Source of the DNA: an uncultured Oscillospiraceae bacterium
GTDB lineage: Bacteria; Bacillota_A; Clostridia; Oscillospirales; Oscillospiraceae
NCBI GenBank assembly: GCA_944385265.1
Contig: CALWWO010000066.1
Coordinates: 1-40,080, forward strand
DNA length: 40,080 bases
Reading direction: 5' to 3'
Each line of letters begins with the position of its first letter. The first letter of the stretch is position 1. Below the pieces are notes generated by a model that was given only the letters and a program-made list of their open reading frames with translations, ran no database searches and was not told the DNA's origin. Shown here one piece after another: positions 24,419 through 32,933 of the stretch. The translations under genes and the position numbers were made by a program.

Positions 24419-25180
24419 ATGGTAGTAAAAGTACAGCCCTCTGAAAAAATCAAATATATGTTCCGCAGCGCACAGGATACGCTGGTTTTATCGTGCCTTC
24501 AAGGCGTCATGGGCGACATATACGCAGACCGCGAAAAATACCCGTTCTCCGCAATGGCAGTGCTGGGCGACTTCATATTTTTCGCCGGAGAGCCGGAAAA
24601 AGAGCTTATCCTGTTCTCATCATCTGAAAATCGTCATATGATACTCGTCCCGCCGGACGGCGCGTGGCAAGCGGCGATAGAAAAATACCTCGGCGCGCAG
24701 GTGCGTAAGATCGCGCGATACGCTTTTTTCAAAGAGCCGGGTATTTTCGACCGCGAAAAGCTCACCAAAACAGCGGACGCACTGCCCGCCGGATGTGAGC
24801 TCGCGCTCATAGACGGGGATATATACGACGTATGTCTTAAAACTGACTGGGCACGCGACTTTGTATCAAATTATCCCGATTTTGAGACGTACAAACGTAT
24901 AGGGCTCGGCGTCGCCGCGATAAAAGGCGGTGAACTTATAGCCGGCGCGTCGTCTTATTCAAGCTACATTGGCGGTATCGAGGTAGAAATAGGAACTAAG
25001 GCGGAGTATCGGCTGCGCGGTCTTGCCTCCGCCTGCGGCGCGCGGCTTATTCTAGAGTGTCTTGACCGTGGATTGTATCCAAGCTGGGACGCGGCTAACC
25101 TCGCCTCGGTCGGGCTTGCGAAAAAACTTGGGTACCGTTACAGCCACGCCTACACAGCATACGAGACGAGAGGCGGATAA
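24419..25180 (+). CDS. GNAT acetyltransferase, ZmaR-like type
   Basis: This is a 253-residue protein of the GNAT_acetyltran (zwittermicin-resistance ZmaR-like) type. The N-terminal part is poorly conserved, and the C-terminal acetyl-CoA fold has GGELIAGASSYSSYIGGIEVEIGT followed by YRLRGLASACGARLILECL, the R-x-x-G-x-A acetyl-CoA loop. It probably acetylates a small molecule; the substrate is unknown. GGAGCGGAGG precedes ATG 24419. It is downstream of the MazG-like gene in the same unit. Confidence 0.82.
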   Translation: MVVKVQPSEKIKYMFRSAQDTLVLSCLQGVMGDIYADREKYPFSAMAVLGDFIFFAGEPEKELILFSSSENRHMILVPPDGAWQAAIEKYLGAQVRKIARYAFFKEPGIFDREKLTKTADALPAGCELALIDGDIYDVCLKTDWARDFVSNYPDFETYKRIGLGVAAIKGGELIAGASSYSSYIGGIEVEIGTKAEYRLRGLASACGARLILECLDRGLYPSWDAANLASVGLAKKLGYRYSHAYTAYETRGG

Positions 25181-25257
25181 CATAGCTTTTTGTTGAGCAC
25201 ACGCTATTATCGCTCATTTAGTAGTAATTGCCTCCAAGCTTCATGCCTTACAAATTG

Positions 25258-25286
25258 TTGCATGTTATCCCATTATATGGTACAAT
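25258..25286 (+). promoter_or_regulatory. Promoter of the dienelactone-hydrolase-like gene
   Basis: TTGCAT (25258-25263), 17 bases, TACAAT (25281-25286). Confidence 0.55.
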
Positions 25287-25328
25287 ATTTATAAATACAC
25301 CGTACTAAAATTTTAAGGAGGCTTAATT

Positions 25329-26093
25329 ATGTGGAACGACATTCAAACCGGCAGATATGAAGGTATGATAGCCGAAACGGTCGTTATTGAGGGCTTCAAT
25401 AACGACAGGATACATGCGTATTACTCACGCCCGCTCGGCGAGGGACCGTACCCCGGTATAGTGCTTATCCCGCACATGCCCGGCTGGGACGAGTTTTGCC
25501 GCGAGGCGGCAAGGCGGTTTACACAGCATGGTTATGCCGTTATATGCCCCGATATCTATTGCCGGATAGGTCACGGTCTGCCTGCTGACATCGCGCAGAA
25601 AGCGCGCGAAGCCGGCGGTCTGCCCGATGAGAGCGTCATGGGCGACTGCGCGGGAGCCGCCGCTTTTCTTAGAACGCAAGCTTATGCAAACGGCAAGGTC
25701 GGCGTTATCGGAATGTGCTCCGGCGGACGTCATGCCTTCCTCGCCGCATGCCAGGTCGACGGTATCGACGCCGCTGTAGACTGCTGGGGCGGCGGAGTCT
25801 ACGATGAAAAGACTGATCTCAAAGGTGAAAAATATGCCGCGATAGACTTTGCCGACAAGCTCGGCTGCCCGCTGCTCGGCATATTCGGAAACGAAGACAT
25901 GCATCCGTCGGCTGAAGAGGTCAACAAGCTTGAAGAGGAGCTCAAAAACCTCGGCAAAGACTATGAATTCCACCGCTATGACGGCGCAGGTCACGGTATC
26001 TGGTACTATCATAATCAGATGTACCGGCAGGAGCAGGCGATGGATTCCTGGGAAAAGGCGTTTGATTTCTTTGAGAAAAATCTGCGCGGATAA
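25329..26093 (+). CDS. Dienelactone hydrolase family protein
   Basis: This is a 254-residue alpha/beta hydrolase. The nucleophile is Cys130 in GMCSGG, as in dienelactone hydrolases, with a likely acid in GNEDMHPS near 186-193 and the His in DGAGHGIWYY near 218-227. It would open lactones or cleave small esters or thioesters; the natural substrate in anaerobes is not known. An optimal AAGGAGG lies before ATG 25329. It is a single gene with its own promoter, followed by a short hairpin. Confidence 0.88.
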   Translation: MWNDIQTGRYEGMIAETVVIEGFNNDRIHAYYSRPLGEGPYPGIVLIPHMPGWDEFCREAARRFTQHGYAVICPDIYCRIGHGLPADIAQKAREAGGLPDESVMGDCAGAAAFLRTQAYANGKVGVIGMCSGGRHAFLAACQVDGIDAAVDCWGGGVYDEKTDLKGEKYAAIDFADKLGCPLLGIFGNEDMHPSAEEVNKLEEELKNLGKDYEFHRYDGAGHGIWYYHNQMYRQEQAMDSWEKAFDFFEKNLRG

Positions 26094-26113
26094 ATACGCT
26101 TAAAAAGCGCTCG

Positions 26114-26137
26114 GGGCGGCATCAAACGCCGCCCTTT
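26114..26137 (+). terminator. Short terminator after the dienelactone hydrolase gene
   Basis: GGGCGGC (26114-26120), seven-base loop, GCCGCCC (26128-26134), TTT. The T-run is short, so read-through into the next gene is possible. Confidence 0.6.
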
Positions 26138-26168
26138 GACGTTTTATCGGAAGGGTGGTTTGCAAAAA

Positions 26169-27440
26169 ATGGCTGATATGGCGCCGGCAAAAACGCAGTT
26201 TGCCGCGATGGCAAAGCCCGTAGGCTCTATATGCAACATGCGCTGTCACTACTGCTACTATCTTGAAACGGACGAGTATGCGGCAAAGACGGCAAGTCCC
26301 GTTATGTCCGAGGAGCTGCTCGAGGAATATATAAAGCAGTACATAACGGGGAATACAGGTCCTGTCGTGTCGTTTGTGTGGCACGGGGGCGAGCCGACGC
26401 TCGCGGGGATAGATTTTTACAAACGCGCTGTCGAGCTGCAAAAAAAATACCTGCCGGACGGGTGGGAGTGCTGGAACAATCTGCAAACGAACGGACTTGC
26501 GCTGGACGATGAATGGTGCGACTTTATCGCGGAAAACAGATTCGACGTGGGACTTAGCATCGACGGATCGCAGTACGTCCACGATATGTACCGCCGCGAC
26601 ACCGCCGGAAACGGTACATACGAGCGCGTCCGCGACAGCGCGCTGAGGCTGCTCGCCCGCGGCGTGCGCCCCGACCTTCTCTGCACGGTTACCTCCGATT
26701 CGGCAAAAGACCCGCTCTCCGTATACCGCGGTCTGCGCGAGCTCGGTACGGGATGGATACAGTTTATCCCGATCGTGCGGCACGATGAAAACGGCGCCGT
26801 TACGCCTGATTCCGTCACTCCCGACGGGTACGGCAGATTTTTGAACGACATATTCGACGAATGGATATTGAACGATCTCGGAAAAATCGACGTGCAGCTT
26901 TTCGCCGAAACGGCTATGGTGCTCGCGGGCGGAAAGGCTAGTCTATGCTGGATGGCTCCGACGTGCGGACGCGTGCTTATAGTCGAGCATGACGGCAATG
27001 TCTACTCCTGCGACCATTTTGTAAATCCTGAACATCGGATAGGCAATATAGAAAGCGACAAGCTCGAAACGCTTATAAACCTGCCTGAACAGGTGAAATT
27101 CGGAAACGACAAGCGCGATATGCTCCCTAAACAGTGCTGTAACTGCCGCTGGATAAAAATATGCAACGGCGGCTGTCCGAAAGACCGCTTTGCAGCGACC
27201 GGCGACGGGGGAAACGGACTATACTACCTCTGCCGCGGACTTTACTCGTTTTTTGATCATTCGGCTTACCGCCTCTCTAAGCTCATGCAGATGAGATCGC
27301 GCGGGATGAAACCAGCCGCCATGATGGAGAGCTTCCGCCGCGAAGAGATGGAAAAATGGAAAAACGTCGGACGCAATGACCCGTGTCCATGCGGCAGCGG
27401 TAAAAAAGCTAAAAACTGCTGCTGGTCAAAAAGACCATAG
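26169..27440 (+). CDS. Anaerobic sulfatase-maturase-type radical SAM/SPASM protein with SEC-C tail
   Basis: I start at ATG 26169 after AAGGGTGG (423 residues); the frame upstream begins only with a TTG inside the hairpin. The radical SAM cysteines are in ICNMRCHYCYY (22, 26, 29). WHGGEPTLAG and NNLQTNGLALDDEWCDF are typical of anSME enzymes, which oxidise a Cys or Ser of sulfatases to formylglycine. The SPASM cysteines are visible in WMAPTCGRVLIVEHDGNVYSCDHF, QCCNCRWIKICNGGCPKDRF and LCRGLY. The last 25 residues are a SEC-C zinc motif (GRNDPCPCGSGKKAKNCC). No sulfatase is encoded in the window, so another target is possible. Confidence 0.88.
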   Translation: MADMAPAKTQFAAMAKPVGSICNMRCHYCYYLETDEYAAKTASPVMSEELLEEYIKQYITGNTGPVVSFVWHGGEPTLAGIDFYKRAVELQKKYLPDGWECWNNLQTNGLALDDEWCDFIAENRFDVGLSIDGSQYVHDMYRRDTAGNGTYERVRDSALRLLARGVRPDLLCTVTSDSAKDPLSVYRGLRELGTGWIQFIPIVRHDENGAVTPDSVTPDGYGRFLNDIFDEWILNDLGKIDVQLFAETAMVLAGGKASLCWMAPTCGRVLIVEHDGNVYSCDHFVNPEHRIGNIESDKLETLINLPEQVKFGNDKRDMLPKQCCNCRWIKICNGGCPKDRFAATGDGGNGLYYLCRGLYSFFDHSAYRLSKLMQMRSRGMKPAAMMESFRREEMEKWKNVGRNDPCPCGSGKKAKNCCWSKRP

Positions 27441-27458
27441 CTGCGGATTTCCCCGCGA

Positions 27459-27496
27459 AAAATAGCCCTGCGTATATCTCGCAGGGCTATTTTTAC
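27459..27496 (+). terminator. Terminator of the radical SAM gene
   Basis: AAAATAGCCCTGCG (27459-27472) and CGCAGGGCTATTTT (27480-27493), then TTAC; a 14-bp perfect stem. Confidence 0.9.
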
Positions 27497-27538
27497 GTTA
27501 AATTGTAGCTATAATATAAATAAAAACCTATTCCGGGC

Positions 27539-27572
27539 AAATAATGGATACCGTATGCAGCTTCCATTATTT
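27539..27572. promoter_or_regulatory. Inverted repeat upstream of marR
   Basis: AAATAATGGA (27539-27548) and TCCATTATTT (27563-27572), perfect 10-bp arms 14 bases apart, about 100 bases before the marR start. Candidate regulator site. Confidence 0.45.
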
Positions 27573-27627
27573 ACAAACCGTTAATATAAAATACCGATTT
27601 TGTTCATCACAATGCGGCGCGGATAAG

Positions 27628-27651
27628 TATAATTTTAAATATTCTAAAATT
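27628..27651 (+). promoter_or_regulatory. -10 element with overlapping palindrome (candidate MarR operator)
   Basis: TATAAT (27628-27633) overlaps AATTTTA (27631-27637) and TAAAATT (27645-27651), a perfect inverted repeat with 7-base spacing. No good -35 is present at the right distance. Overlap of the palindrome with the start point suggests autorepression by the MarR protein. Confidence 0.5.
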
Positions 27652-27673
27652 AAACTTTCTTAGGAGGTGTTAT

Positions 27674-28123
27674 ATGCATATGCTTAAGTTGCCGGAGATC
27701 GGGGAAAAGCTTGTGCGGCTTCATGATAAATTTTTTGCTCCGCTTGCAAAAAAATATGGGATAGCACAAAGCACGATGGCCGTCATATTATTTGTAGCAA
27801 CGCATCCCGACATGAATACGGCGCGGGACATATGCCGCGAGCAGATGCTCAAAAGCGCAATGGTCTCCGTATCCATAGAAAATGCGATACAGAGCGGCTT
27901 TCTCAGACGTGAATCTGATAAAAGCGACAGGCGCATACAGCGGCTGTATATAACGGATAAGACCCTCCCGCTGACAGAGGATGCTTACCGCCTGCATGAA
28001 AAATTTGAAAGCATGATATTGAGCGATCTGACTGAGGAGGAAGTTAAAACATATATCGAGCTTTCGGAAAAGCTGCTCGATAAAATAAATTCTTTAGACC
28101 CCGGAGGAAAACAAAAATGCTGA
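27674..28123 (+). CDS. MarR-family transcriptional regulator
   Basis: This is a 149-residue dimeric winged-helix regulator. QSTMAVILFVATHPDMNTARDICREQMLKSAMVSVSIENAIQSGFLRRESDKSDRR contains the recognition helix and the wing (the DKSDRR turn is a MarR hallmark). TAGGAGG precedes ATG 27674; a second ATG lies at 27680. The stop overlaps the first ABC gene (ATGCTGA), so it is the first gene of a marR-ABC-ABC operon and probably represses it until the exported compound binds. Confidence 0.92.
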   Translation: MHMLKLPEIGEKLVRLHDKFFAPLAKKYGIAQSTMAVILFVATHPDMNTARDICREQMLKSAMVSVSIENAIQSGFLRRESDKSDRRIQRLYITDKTLPLTEDAYRLHEKFESMILSDLTEEEVKTYIELSEKLLDKINSLDPGGKQKC

Positions 28124-29886
28124 GATTACTTACAAGAATGAAGAGGAGGGACGCAATTGCAGCAGTACTATGCGCGCTGTTCGTAATGGGTCAGATATAT
28201 TTTGATCTTGCGCTCCCCGATTATATGAGCGAGCTGACAGTTTTGCTCGAAACACCGGGCAGCACTACTGCCGATGTTTGGAATACGGGCTTTAAAATGC
28301 TTATCTGTGCAGTCGCAAGCGGCATTTTATGTATCGTGTGCAGTTTTCTCGCGGCAAAAACAGCGTCGGGTTTCAGCTATACGCTGCGCGAGGAGCTGTT
28401 TCATAAAGTGACCGATTTTGGGCATGAGGAGCTGTCACGTTTCTCGATACCGAGCCTTATAACGCGTACGACAAACGATATTACGCAGATACAGATGGTC
28501 ATTGCCATGGGGCTTCAGCTTATGGTAAAAGCGCCTGTAATGGCAGTGTGGGCAATAATTAAAATAGTCGGCAAAAACTATACGCTGTCCGCCATAACGG
28601 GCGGTTTCGCAGCGGTGGTACTTATATTCATGATATCAGTAATGCTTATCGTACTGCCGAAAGTCCGCCGCGTACAGAAGCAGACGGACGATATAAACAG
28701 GATAGCGCGCGAAAACCTAAACGGTATAAACGTTGTACACGCGTTTAACGCGGAGGAATATCAGAACGCCAAATTTGAAAAGGCAAACACCGCGCTCACA
28801 AACACTCAGCTTTTTAACCAGCGTGTTTTCGCGCTGATGCAGCCTATGATGAATCTCGCGATGAACGGTCTTGCCCTTGTGATATACTGGGTCGGCGCCG
28901 CAATAGTAAACGGTATACCGGCTGCAGATACGGCGCTGCGCCTTTCAACGTTCAGCGATGTTATCACATTCAGCACGTACGCGACGCATGTCGTAATGTC
29001 ATTTTCGATGCTCGTCATGATATTTATGTTCTTACCGTCGGCGCAGGTTTCTGCCACGCGTATAAACGAGGTCCTGAGAACTAATATCAAGCTGCGCGAG
29101 GGATCCGTTACAACAGCTCCGGAGGTCGGTACGGTGGAATTTAAAAACGTGTCGTTCCATTATCCGACGTCGCCGCAAGATCAGCTTAAAAATATCAGCT
29201 TCAAGGTGAATCGCGGCGAGACGATCGCTTTTATCGGCGCGACCGGCAGCGGTAAGACGACGCTCATAAGCCTTATCGCCAGATTTTACGACGCGACGGG
29301 CGGCGAGGTGCTTGTAGACGGCGTAAACGTCAAGGATTACACGTTTGAAGCGCTGTATGACCGCCTCGGCTACGTCACGCAGAGAGCCATCCTGTTTGCA
29401 GGAACGATAAAGGATAATGTGACGTTCGGCGAATGCGGACACGACATAACGGAAGACGACGTGTACGAGGCGCTTGACCTCGCACAGGCGACAGAATTTG
29501 TAGATAATCTTCCTGACAGGGCTGACGCTCCGATCACTCAGGGCGGACGCAACGTGTCCGGCGGTCAGAAGCAGCGCCTTTCAATAGCGAGAGCGCTTGC
29601 GAGGAAACCGGAGATAATGATATTTGACGACTCGTTCTCGGCGCTTGACTACAAAACTGACGCGCTCCTTCGCGCAGGTCTCGCCACAAGACTGAAGGGC
29701 ACGACGTGTCTTATCGTAGCACAGCGTATCGGCACTATCAGGAATGCCGATAAAATCGTCGTTTTAGACGATGGAGAGGCTGTCGGCATCGGCACGCACG
29801 ATGAGCTTATGAAATCGTGCGAAGTCTACCGCGAGATAGCCATGTCACAGCTTTCGGCTGAAGAGCTCGGAGAGGAAGGGGCGTGA
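28117..29886 (+). CDS. ABC exporter half, degenerate ATP site subunit
   Basis: This is a 589-residue half-transporter: six membrane spans in about 1-310, then an ATPase domain with Walker A GATGSGKTT near 373, canonical signature VSGGQ near 478 and Walker B IMIFDDSFSALD near 500. The catalytic Glu after Walker B is Asp here, so this subunit's own site is probably degenerate. It pairs with the next gene product, four bases downstream, to form a heterodimeric multidrug-type exporter of the TM287/288 or BmrCD kind. ATG 28117 overlaps the marR end, with GGAGG inside it. Confidence 0.93.
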   Translation: MLRLLTRMKRRDAIAAVLCALFVMGQIYFDLALPDYMSELTVLLETPGSTTADVWNTGFKMLICAVASGILCIVCSFLAAKTASGFSYTLREELFHKVTDFGHEELSRFSIPSLITRTTNDITQIQMVIAMGLQLMVKAPVMAVWAIIKIVGKNYTLSAITGGFAAVVLIFMISVMLIVLPKVRRVQKQTDDINRIARENLNGINVVHAFNAEEYQNAKFEKANTALTNTQLFNQRVFALMQPMMNLAMNGLALVIYWVGAAIVNGIPAADTALRLSTFSDVITFSTYATHVVMSFSMLVMIFMFLPSAQVSATRINEVLRTNIKLREGSVTTAPEVGTVEFKNVSFHYPTSPQDQLKNISFKVNRGETIAFIGATGSGKTTLISLIARFYDATGGEVLVDGVNVKDYTFEALYDRLGYVTQRAILFAGTIKDNVTFGECGHDITEDDVYEALDLAQATEFVDNLPDRADAPITQGGRNVSGGQKQRLSIARALARKPEIMIFDDSFSALDYKTDALLRAGLATRLKGTTCLIVAQRIGTIRNADKIVVLDDGEAVGIGTHDELMKSCEVYREIAMSQLSAEELGEEGA

Positions 29887-29890
29887 TAGT

Positions 29891-31666
29891 ATGAGAGAAA
29901 GAAATTTTGAAAAGGGTAATCTAAGCGTCGCAGCGTCAAAGCTCTTAAATTATGTAGGAAATCTTAAAATACCGGCTGCCGTCGCGCTTGTTTTCGCAGC
30001 GCTTGGCGCAGTTTTAACGATTATCGGTCCGGATTATCTAAGCCAAATAACAAACGAGATATCCTCTGCGCTGTACGGCGATATAGATATGGGAGCTATC
30101 GGAAAACTCGGTGTTTTCCTGCTTACGATATACATCGCAAGTTCGGTGTTCATATTCATTCAGCACTATATAATGGCGACGGTGACACTGCGGCTGTCAA
30201 ATAAACTGCGCGGCGACATATCGCGCAAAATAAACAACGTGCCTCTTAAATTCTTCGGCACAGTCTCAACGGGCGATATTTTAAGCCGTCTGACAAACGA
30301 CGTTGCAAACCTTCAGCAGGCGCTTTCGAACGCTCTGCCGTCCATAATAAGCTCCGTCGCTCAGTTTATCGGCTGCCTCATCATGATGTTCGTCACCGAA
30401 TGGCACCTCGCACTCTCCGCGATATCCGTTACGGTGCTTGGATTTTTAGTTATGATCGTCGTGATATCGCGCTCACAGAAATACTTTATTGCCCGGCAGC
30501 GCAGCCTCGGCGCTGTAAACGGCTACGTTGAGGAGATGTATTCCGGTCATGACGTCGTCCGCATATCGCGCGCCGACGAGACGATAAAAAACGATTTCGC
30601 CAAACTCAATCTCGACCTTTATGAGGCAAACTGGAAATCACAGTTTCTCGCCGGTATCATGCAGCCGCTCATGGCTGTCGTCGGCAACCTGGGCTATGTC
30701 GTCGTGTGTGTCGTCGGCTCGATGCTCATCATGAACGGCGAGGGTAATTTTGGCAACATTGTGGCGTTTATCATGTATGTGCGTCTGTTTACAAGCCCGC
30801 TCAGTACTATTGCGCAGGGCATGACAAATATGCAGACGGCAGCTGCCGCGGGCGAGCGTATATTCAACTTTCTCGAGCAGGAGGAGATGGAGGACGATAC
30901 TGATAAGCTCGGCACACCGGAGACGGTGCGCGGCGAAGTGGAATTCCGAAAAGTCCGCTTCAGCTATCCGTCAAATCCTGATAAGATCATCATCAAAGGC
31001 TTCTCAGCCCATGTGCAGCCCGGTCAGAAGGTCGCTATAGTAGGTCCTACCGGCGCCGGCAAAACAACGATGGTCAACCTGCTGATGAAGTTCTTTGATA
31101 TCAACAGTGGCGAGATACTTATCGACGGCGTCCCAATATCAAAAATGAAGCGAAGCGCCGTCCATGATATGTTCAGCATGGTGCTTCAGGACACGTGGAC
31201 GTTCGAGGGCACGGTGCGCGAAAACCTGACGTATAACAAACAGGGCGTGTCGGAGGAAACTCTCGAGAGAGCTTGCCGTGCCTGCGGTATATACAGCTTT
31301 ATCCGCTCGCTCCCGCATGGGTTTGACACGGTGCTCAATGAGAATACGACGATATCAGCCGGACAGAAGCAGCTTTTAACAATAGCGAGGGCAATGGTGC
31401 AGAACAGCCCGATGCTTATATTAGACGAGGCGACGTCATCCGTCGACACGCGTACCGAGCTTATAACTCAGCGCGCTATGGATAAGCTGACGGAGAACAG
31501 AACGAGCTTTGTCATAGCTCACCGTCTGTCCACGATACGAAACGCGGACCTGATTCTCGTGCTCAAAGACGGCGACATTATCGAGCAAGGTACACACGAA
31601 ACTCTGCTTGAAAAGGGCGGATTCTACGCCGACCTGTACCGTTCACAGTTTGAAAAGGTATCGTAA
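29891..31666 (+). CDS. ABC exporter half, catalytic ATP site subunit
   Basis: This is a 591-residue half-transporter with six spans in about 1-320 and an ATPase domain: Walker A GPTGAGKTT near 385, non-canonical signature ISAGQ near 487 and canonical Walker B LILDEATSSVD near 508 with catalytic Glu. Its changed signature faces the degenerate site of the partner, while its intact Glu pairs with the partner's intact signature, exactly the asymmetry of heterodimeric exporters. The substrate is unknown. GAGAGGAAGGGG inside the preceding gene end provides the ribosome site. Confidence 0.93.
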   Translation: MRERNFEKGNLSVAASKLLNYVGNLKIPAAVALVFAALGAVLTIIGPDYLSQITNEISSALYGDIDMGAIGKLGVFLLTIYIASSVFIFIQHYIMATVTLRLSNKLRGDISRKINNVPLKFFGTVSTGDILSRLTNDVANLQQALSNALPSIISSVAQFIGCLIMMFVTEWHLALSAISVTVLGFLVMIVVISRSQKYFIARQRSLGAVNGYVEEMYSGHDVVRISRADETIKNDFAKLNLDLYEANWKSQFLAGIMQPLMAVVGNLGYVVVCVVGSMLIMNGEGNFGNIVAFIMYVRLFTSPLSTIAQGMTNMQTAAAAGERIFNFLEQEEMEDDTDKLGTPETVRGEVEFRKVRFSYPSNPDKIIIKGFSAHVQPGQKVAIVGPTGAGKTTMVNLLMKFFDINSGEILIDGVPISKMKRSAVHDMFSMVLQDTWTFEGTVRENLTYNKQGVSEETLERACRACGIYSFIRSLPHGFDTVLNENTTISAGQKQLLTIARAMVQNSPMLILDEATSSVDTRTELITQRAMDKLTENRTSFVIAHRLSTIRNADLILVLKDGDIIEQGTHETLLEKGGFYADLYRSQFEKVS

Positions 31667-31688
31667 CAACAAACCGACAAAACAAAAC

Positions 31689-31966
31689 GGCGGGGCGCTT
31701 TAAAAAGCGCCCCGCCTTAGTCTATCGGAAAAGGCACGCCTTTTCCGATAGAGGGAACAGCATGACGGGTAGGACTCGATTGCATACGCAAAAGTCGCCC
31801 CTCCCCGTCATGAGAAGTGTCATTTTCGATGCGCATGTCCTCGAAAATGACAGATTTTATTTTGTCCCGCCCTCAGCGGAGGGCGGAATTCTGCGAAGCT
31901 CCTCATATAGTTTATTTAATATAGCCCGCGGCGCAGCGCTTTTAAGAGCGCTGCACCTGTTTTTAG
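31689..31966. repeat. Run of consecutive hairpins in an intergenic region
   Basis: Six inverted repeats lie one after another: 31689-31716 (13-bp arms, 2-base loop), 31721-31752 (15-bp arms, loop AC), 31761-31812 (CATGACGGG/CCCGTCATG with nested GACT/AGTC and TTGC/GCAA), 31818-31852 (12-bp arms), 31867-31886 (8-bp arms) and 31933-31954 (8-bp arms) followed by GTTTTT. The first may end the ABC operon. The set looks like a structured RNA or a small non-coding repeat element; the outer hairpins are loosely similar to each other in inverted orientation (AAAAC...GCGCT). A plus-strand open frame (31762-32016) crosses it but has no support as a gene. Confidence 0.7.
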
Positions 31967-32012
31967 TACACATATTAATGACCCTGTGTATAAAATGTTT
32001 GCGCGGTATCTA

Positions 32013-32462
32013 TTAATCACCGGTAAGCGTTATGAGCATGCCCATTCCGGAATCCGTATACGCTATGCTCAAATACACGCCGTCTTTGTAGAGCATCGTC
32101 CCGACGGAGACTTCGTTCCCCTCCGAGGCTATCTCGGAATAGCCCAGCTCTTCCAGCTTCTCGATATATTTCTCCGCCTCAGTCCGCGATATATCGCTAA
32201 ACGTTATCATATACCTCCCGTCATCGGAAAAGTCCATTATATAATCTACGCTTCCGTGCTCCGGTTTTATAATCTGCGCCGTAAATTCGTTTTCGGGGTA
32301 CTCCGTCACATACTCGGGGCTCACATCCTCCGGAACGGTCCACGCGCTGTCCCAGCCTGTATCGGGCGGATTGACGGTTTCCGGGCTTTCTCCGCCGCAG
32401 CCTGTGATGGACAACGCGCAAAGCAGTGTGATAAATAATAAAATGCAGTTTAAACGCTTCAT
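32013..32462 (-). CDS. Small lipoprotein of the padR operon
   Basis: The 149-residue product has a signal peptide with lipobox SITGC (Cys22), then a low-complexity acidic/Pro linker and a domain of about 90 residues with HGSVDYIMDFSDDGRYMITFSDISRTEAEKYIEKLEELGY. I do not recognise the family. Start ATG 32462 has AGGAGAAG upstream; the longer frame to 32522 would overlap the preceding gene. It is the third gene of padR-HAAS-lipoprotein, so it may act with the membrane protein at the cell surface. Confidence 0.82.
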   Translation of the reverse strand: MKRLNCILLFITLLCALSITGCGGESPETVNPPDTGWDSAWTVPEDVSPEYVTEYPENEFTAQIIKPEHGSVDYIMDFSDDGRYMITFSDISRTEAEKYIEKLEELGYSEIASEGNEVSVGTMLYKDGVYLSIAYTDSGMGMLITLTGD

Positions 32463-32478
32463 ATTTTCTTCTCCTATG

Positions 32479-32928
32479 TCATTTCGTTCCGCGGCGGTAT
32501 CGGACTGCCATGATGACGGCAACCGCCATAGCGGCTATTCCCATAACTACCAAAAGCATCTGTATATCAAGTCCCTCCGATTCGATCTTTATGGAGGTCA
32601 TTGAGTCCGAGTATCCTATCGCATCTTCCGGCACAGGAGAAAAGCGAGGGAGAAATCCCGCCGCCAGAGCCAAAACAGCGAAAATGGAGATAATCGCTAT
32701 CTGACGCCGCCGTCTTAATCTGAAACGCTCGGTGCGGCTCACCCCCATCTGCTCGTTTATATTGTCTGCAAACTCCTCCGGACTGCCGAGACGACCGATG
32801 ACCTGCTCCTCACTTTCACCGTGTTCACGGGCGGAGGCAAATATCTCCTTTAGATCGCGCAGCACCTCTTTTTTCACCCTGCCGGAAACGGCAAGGGCTT
32901 TTTTTACCTGCCTTATGTAGTTTTCCAT
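32479..32928 (-). CDS. HAAS/DUF1700-type membrane protein
   Basis: This is a 149-residue protein. The N-terminal helical HAAS region (YIRQVKKALAVSGRVKKEVLRDLKEIFASARE, then SEEQVIGRLGSPEEFADNINEQMG) is the usual partner of PadR regulators in Firmicutes. Two membrane spans follow, at about 78-95 and 122-142. ATG 32928 has GGAGG ten bases upstream inside the padR end; a TTG at 32937 is too close to that site. The function is unknown; the family is thought to work in envelope signalling. Confidence 0.85.
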   Translation of the reverse strand: MENYIRQVKKALAVSGRVKKEVLRDLKEIFASAREHGESEEQVIGRLGSPEEFADNINEQMGVSRTERFRLRRRRQIAIISIFAVLALAAGFLPRFSPVPEDAIGYSDSMTSIKIESEGLDIQMLLVVMGIAAMAVAVIMAVRYRRGTK

Positions 32929-32933
32929 TGTTT

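Noticed and set aside
26100..26783. 227-codon minus-strand frame opposite the radical SAM gene
   Set aside because: Antisense shadow of a well-supported gene.
31721..31852. CRISPR array
   Set aside because: The repeats are inverted and all different; there is no direct repeat with spacers and no cas gene.
31762..32016. 84-codon plus-strand frame across the hairpin run
   Set aside because: Its codons follow the palindromic arms, it has no Shine-Dalgarno site and no domain. The hairpins explain the sequence better.
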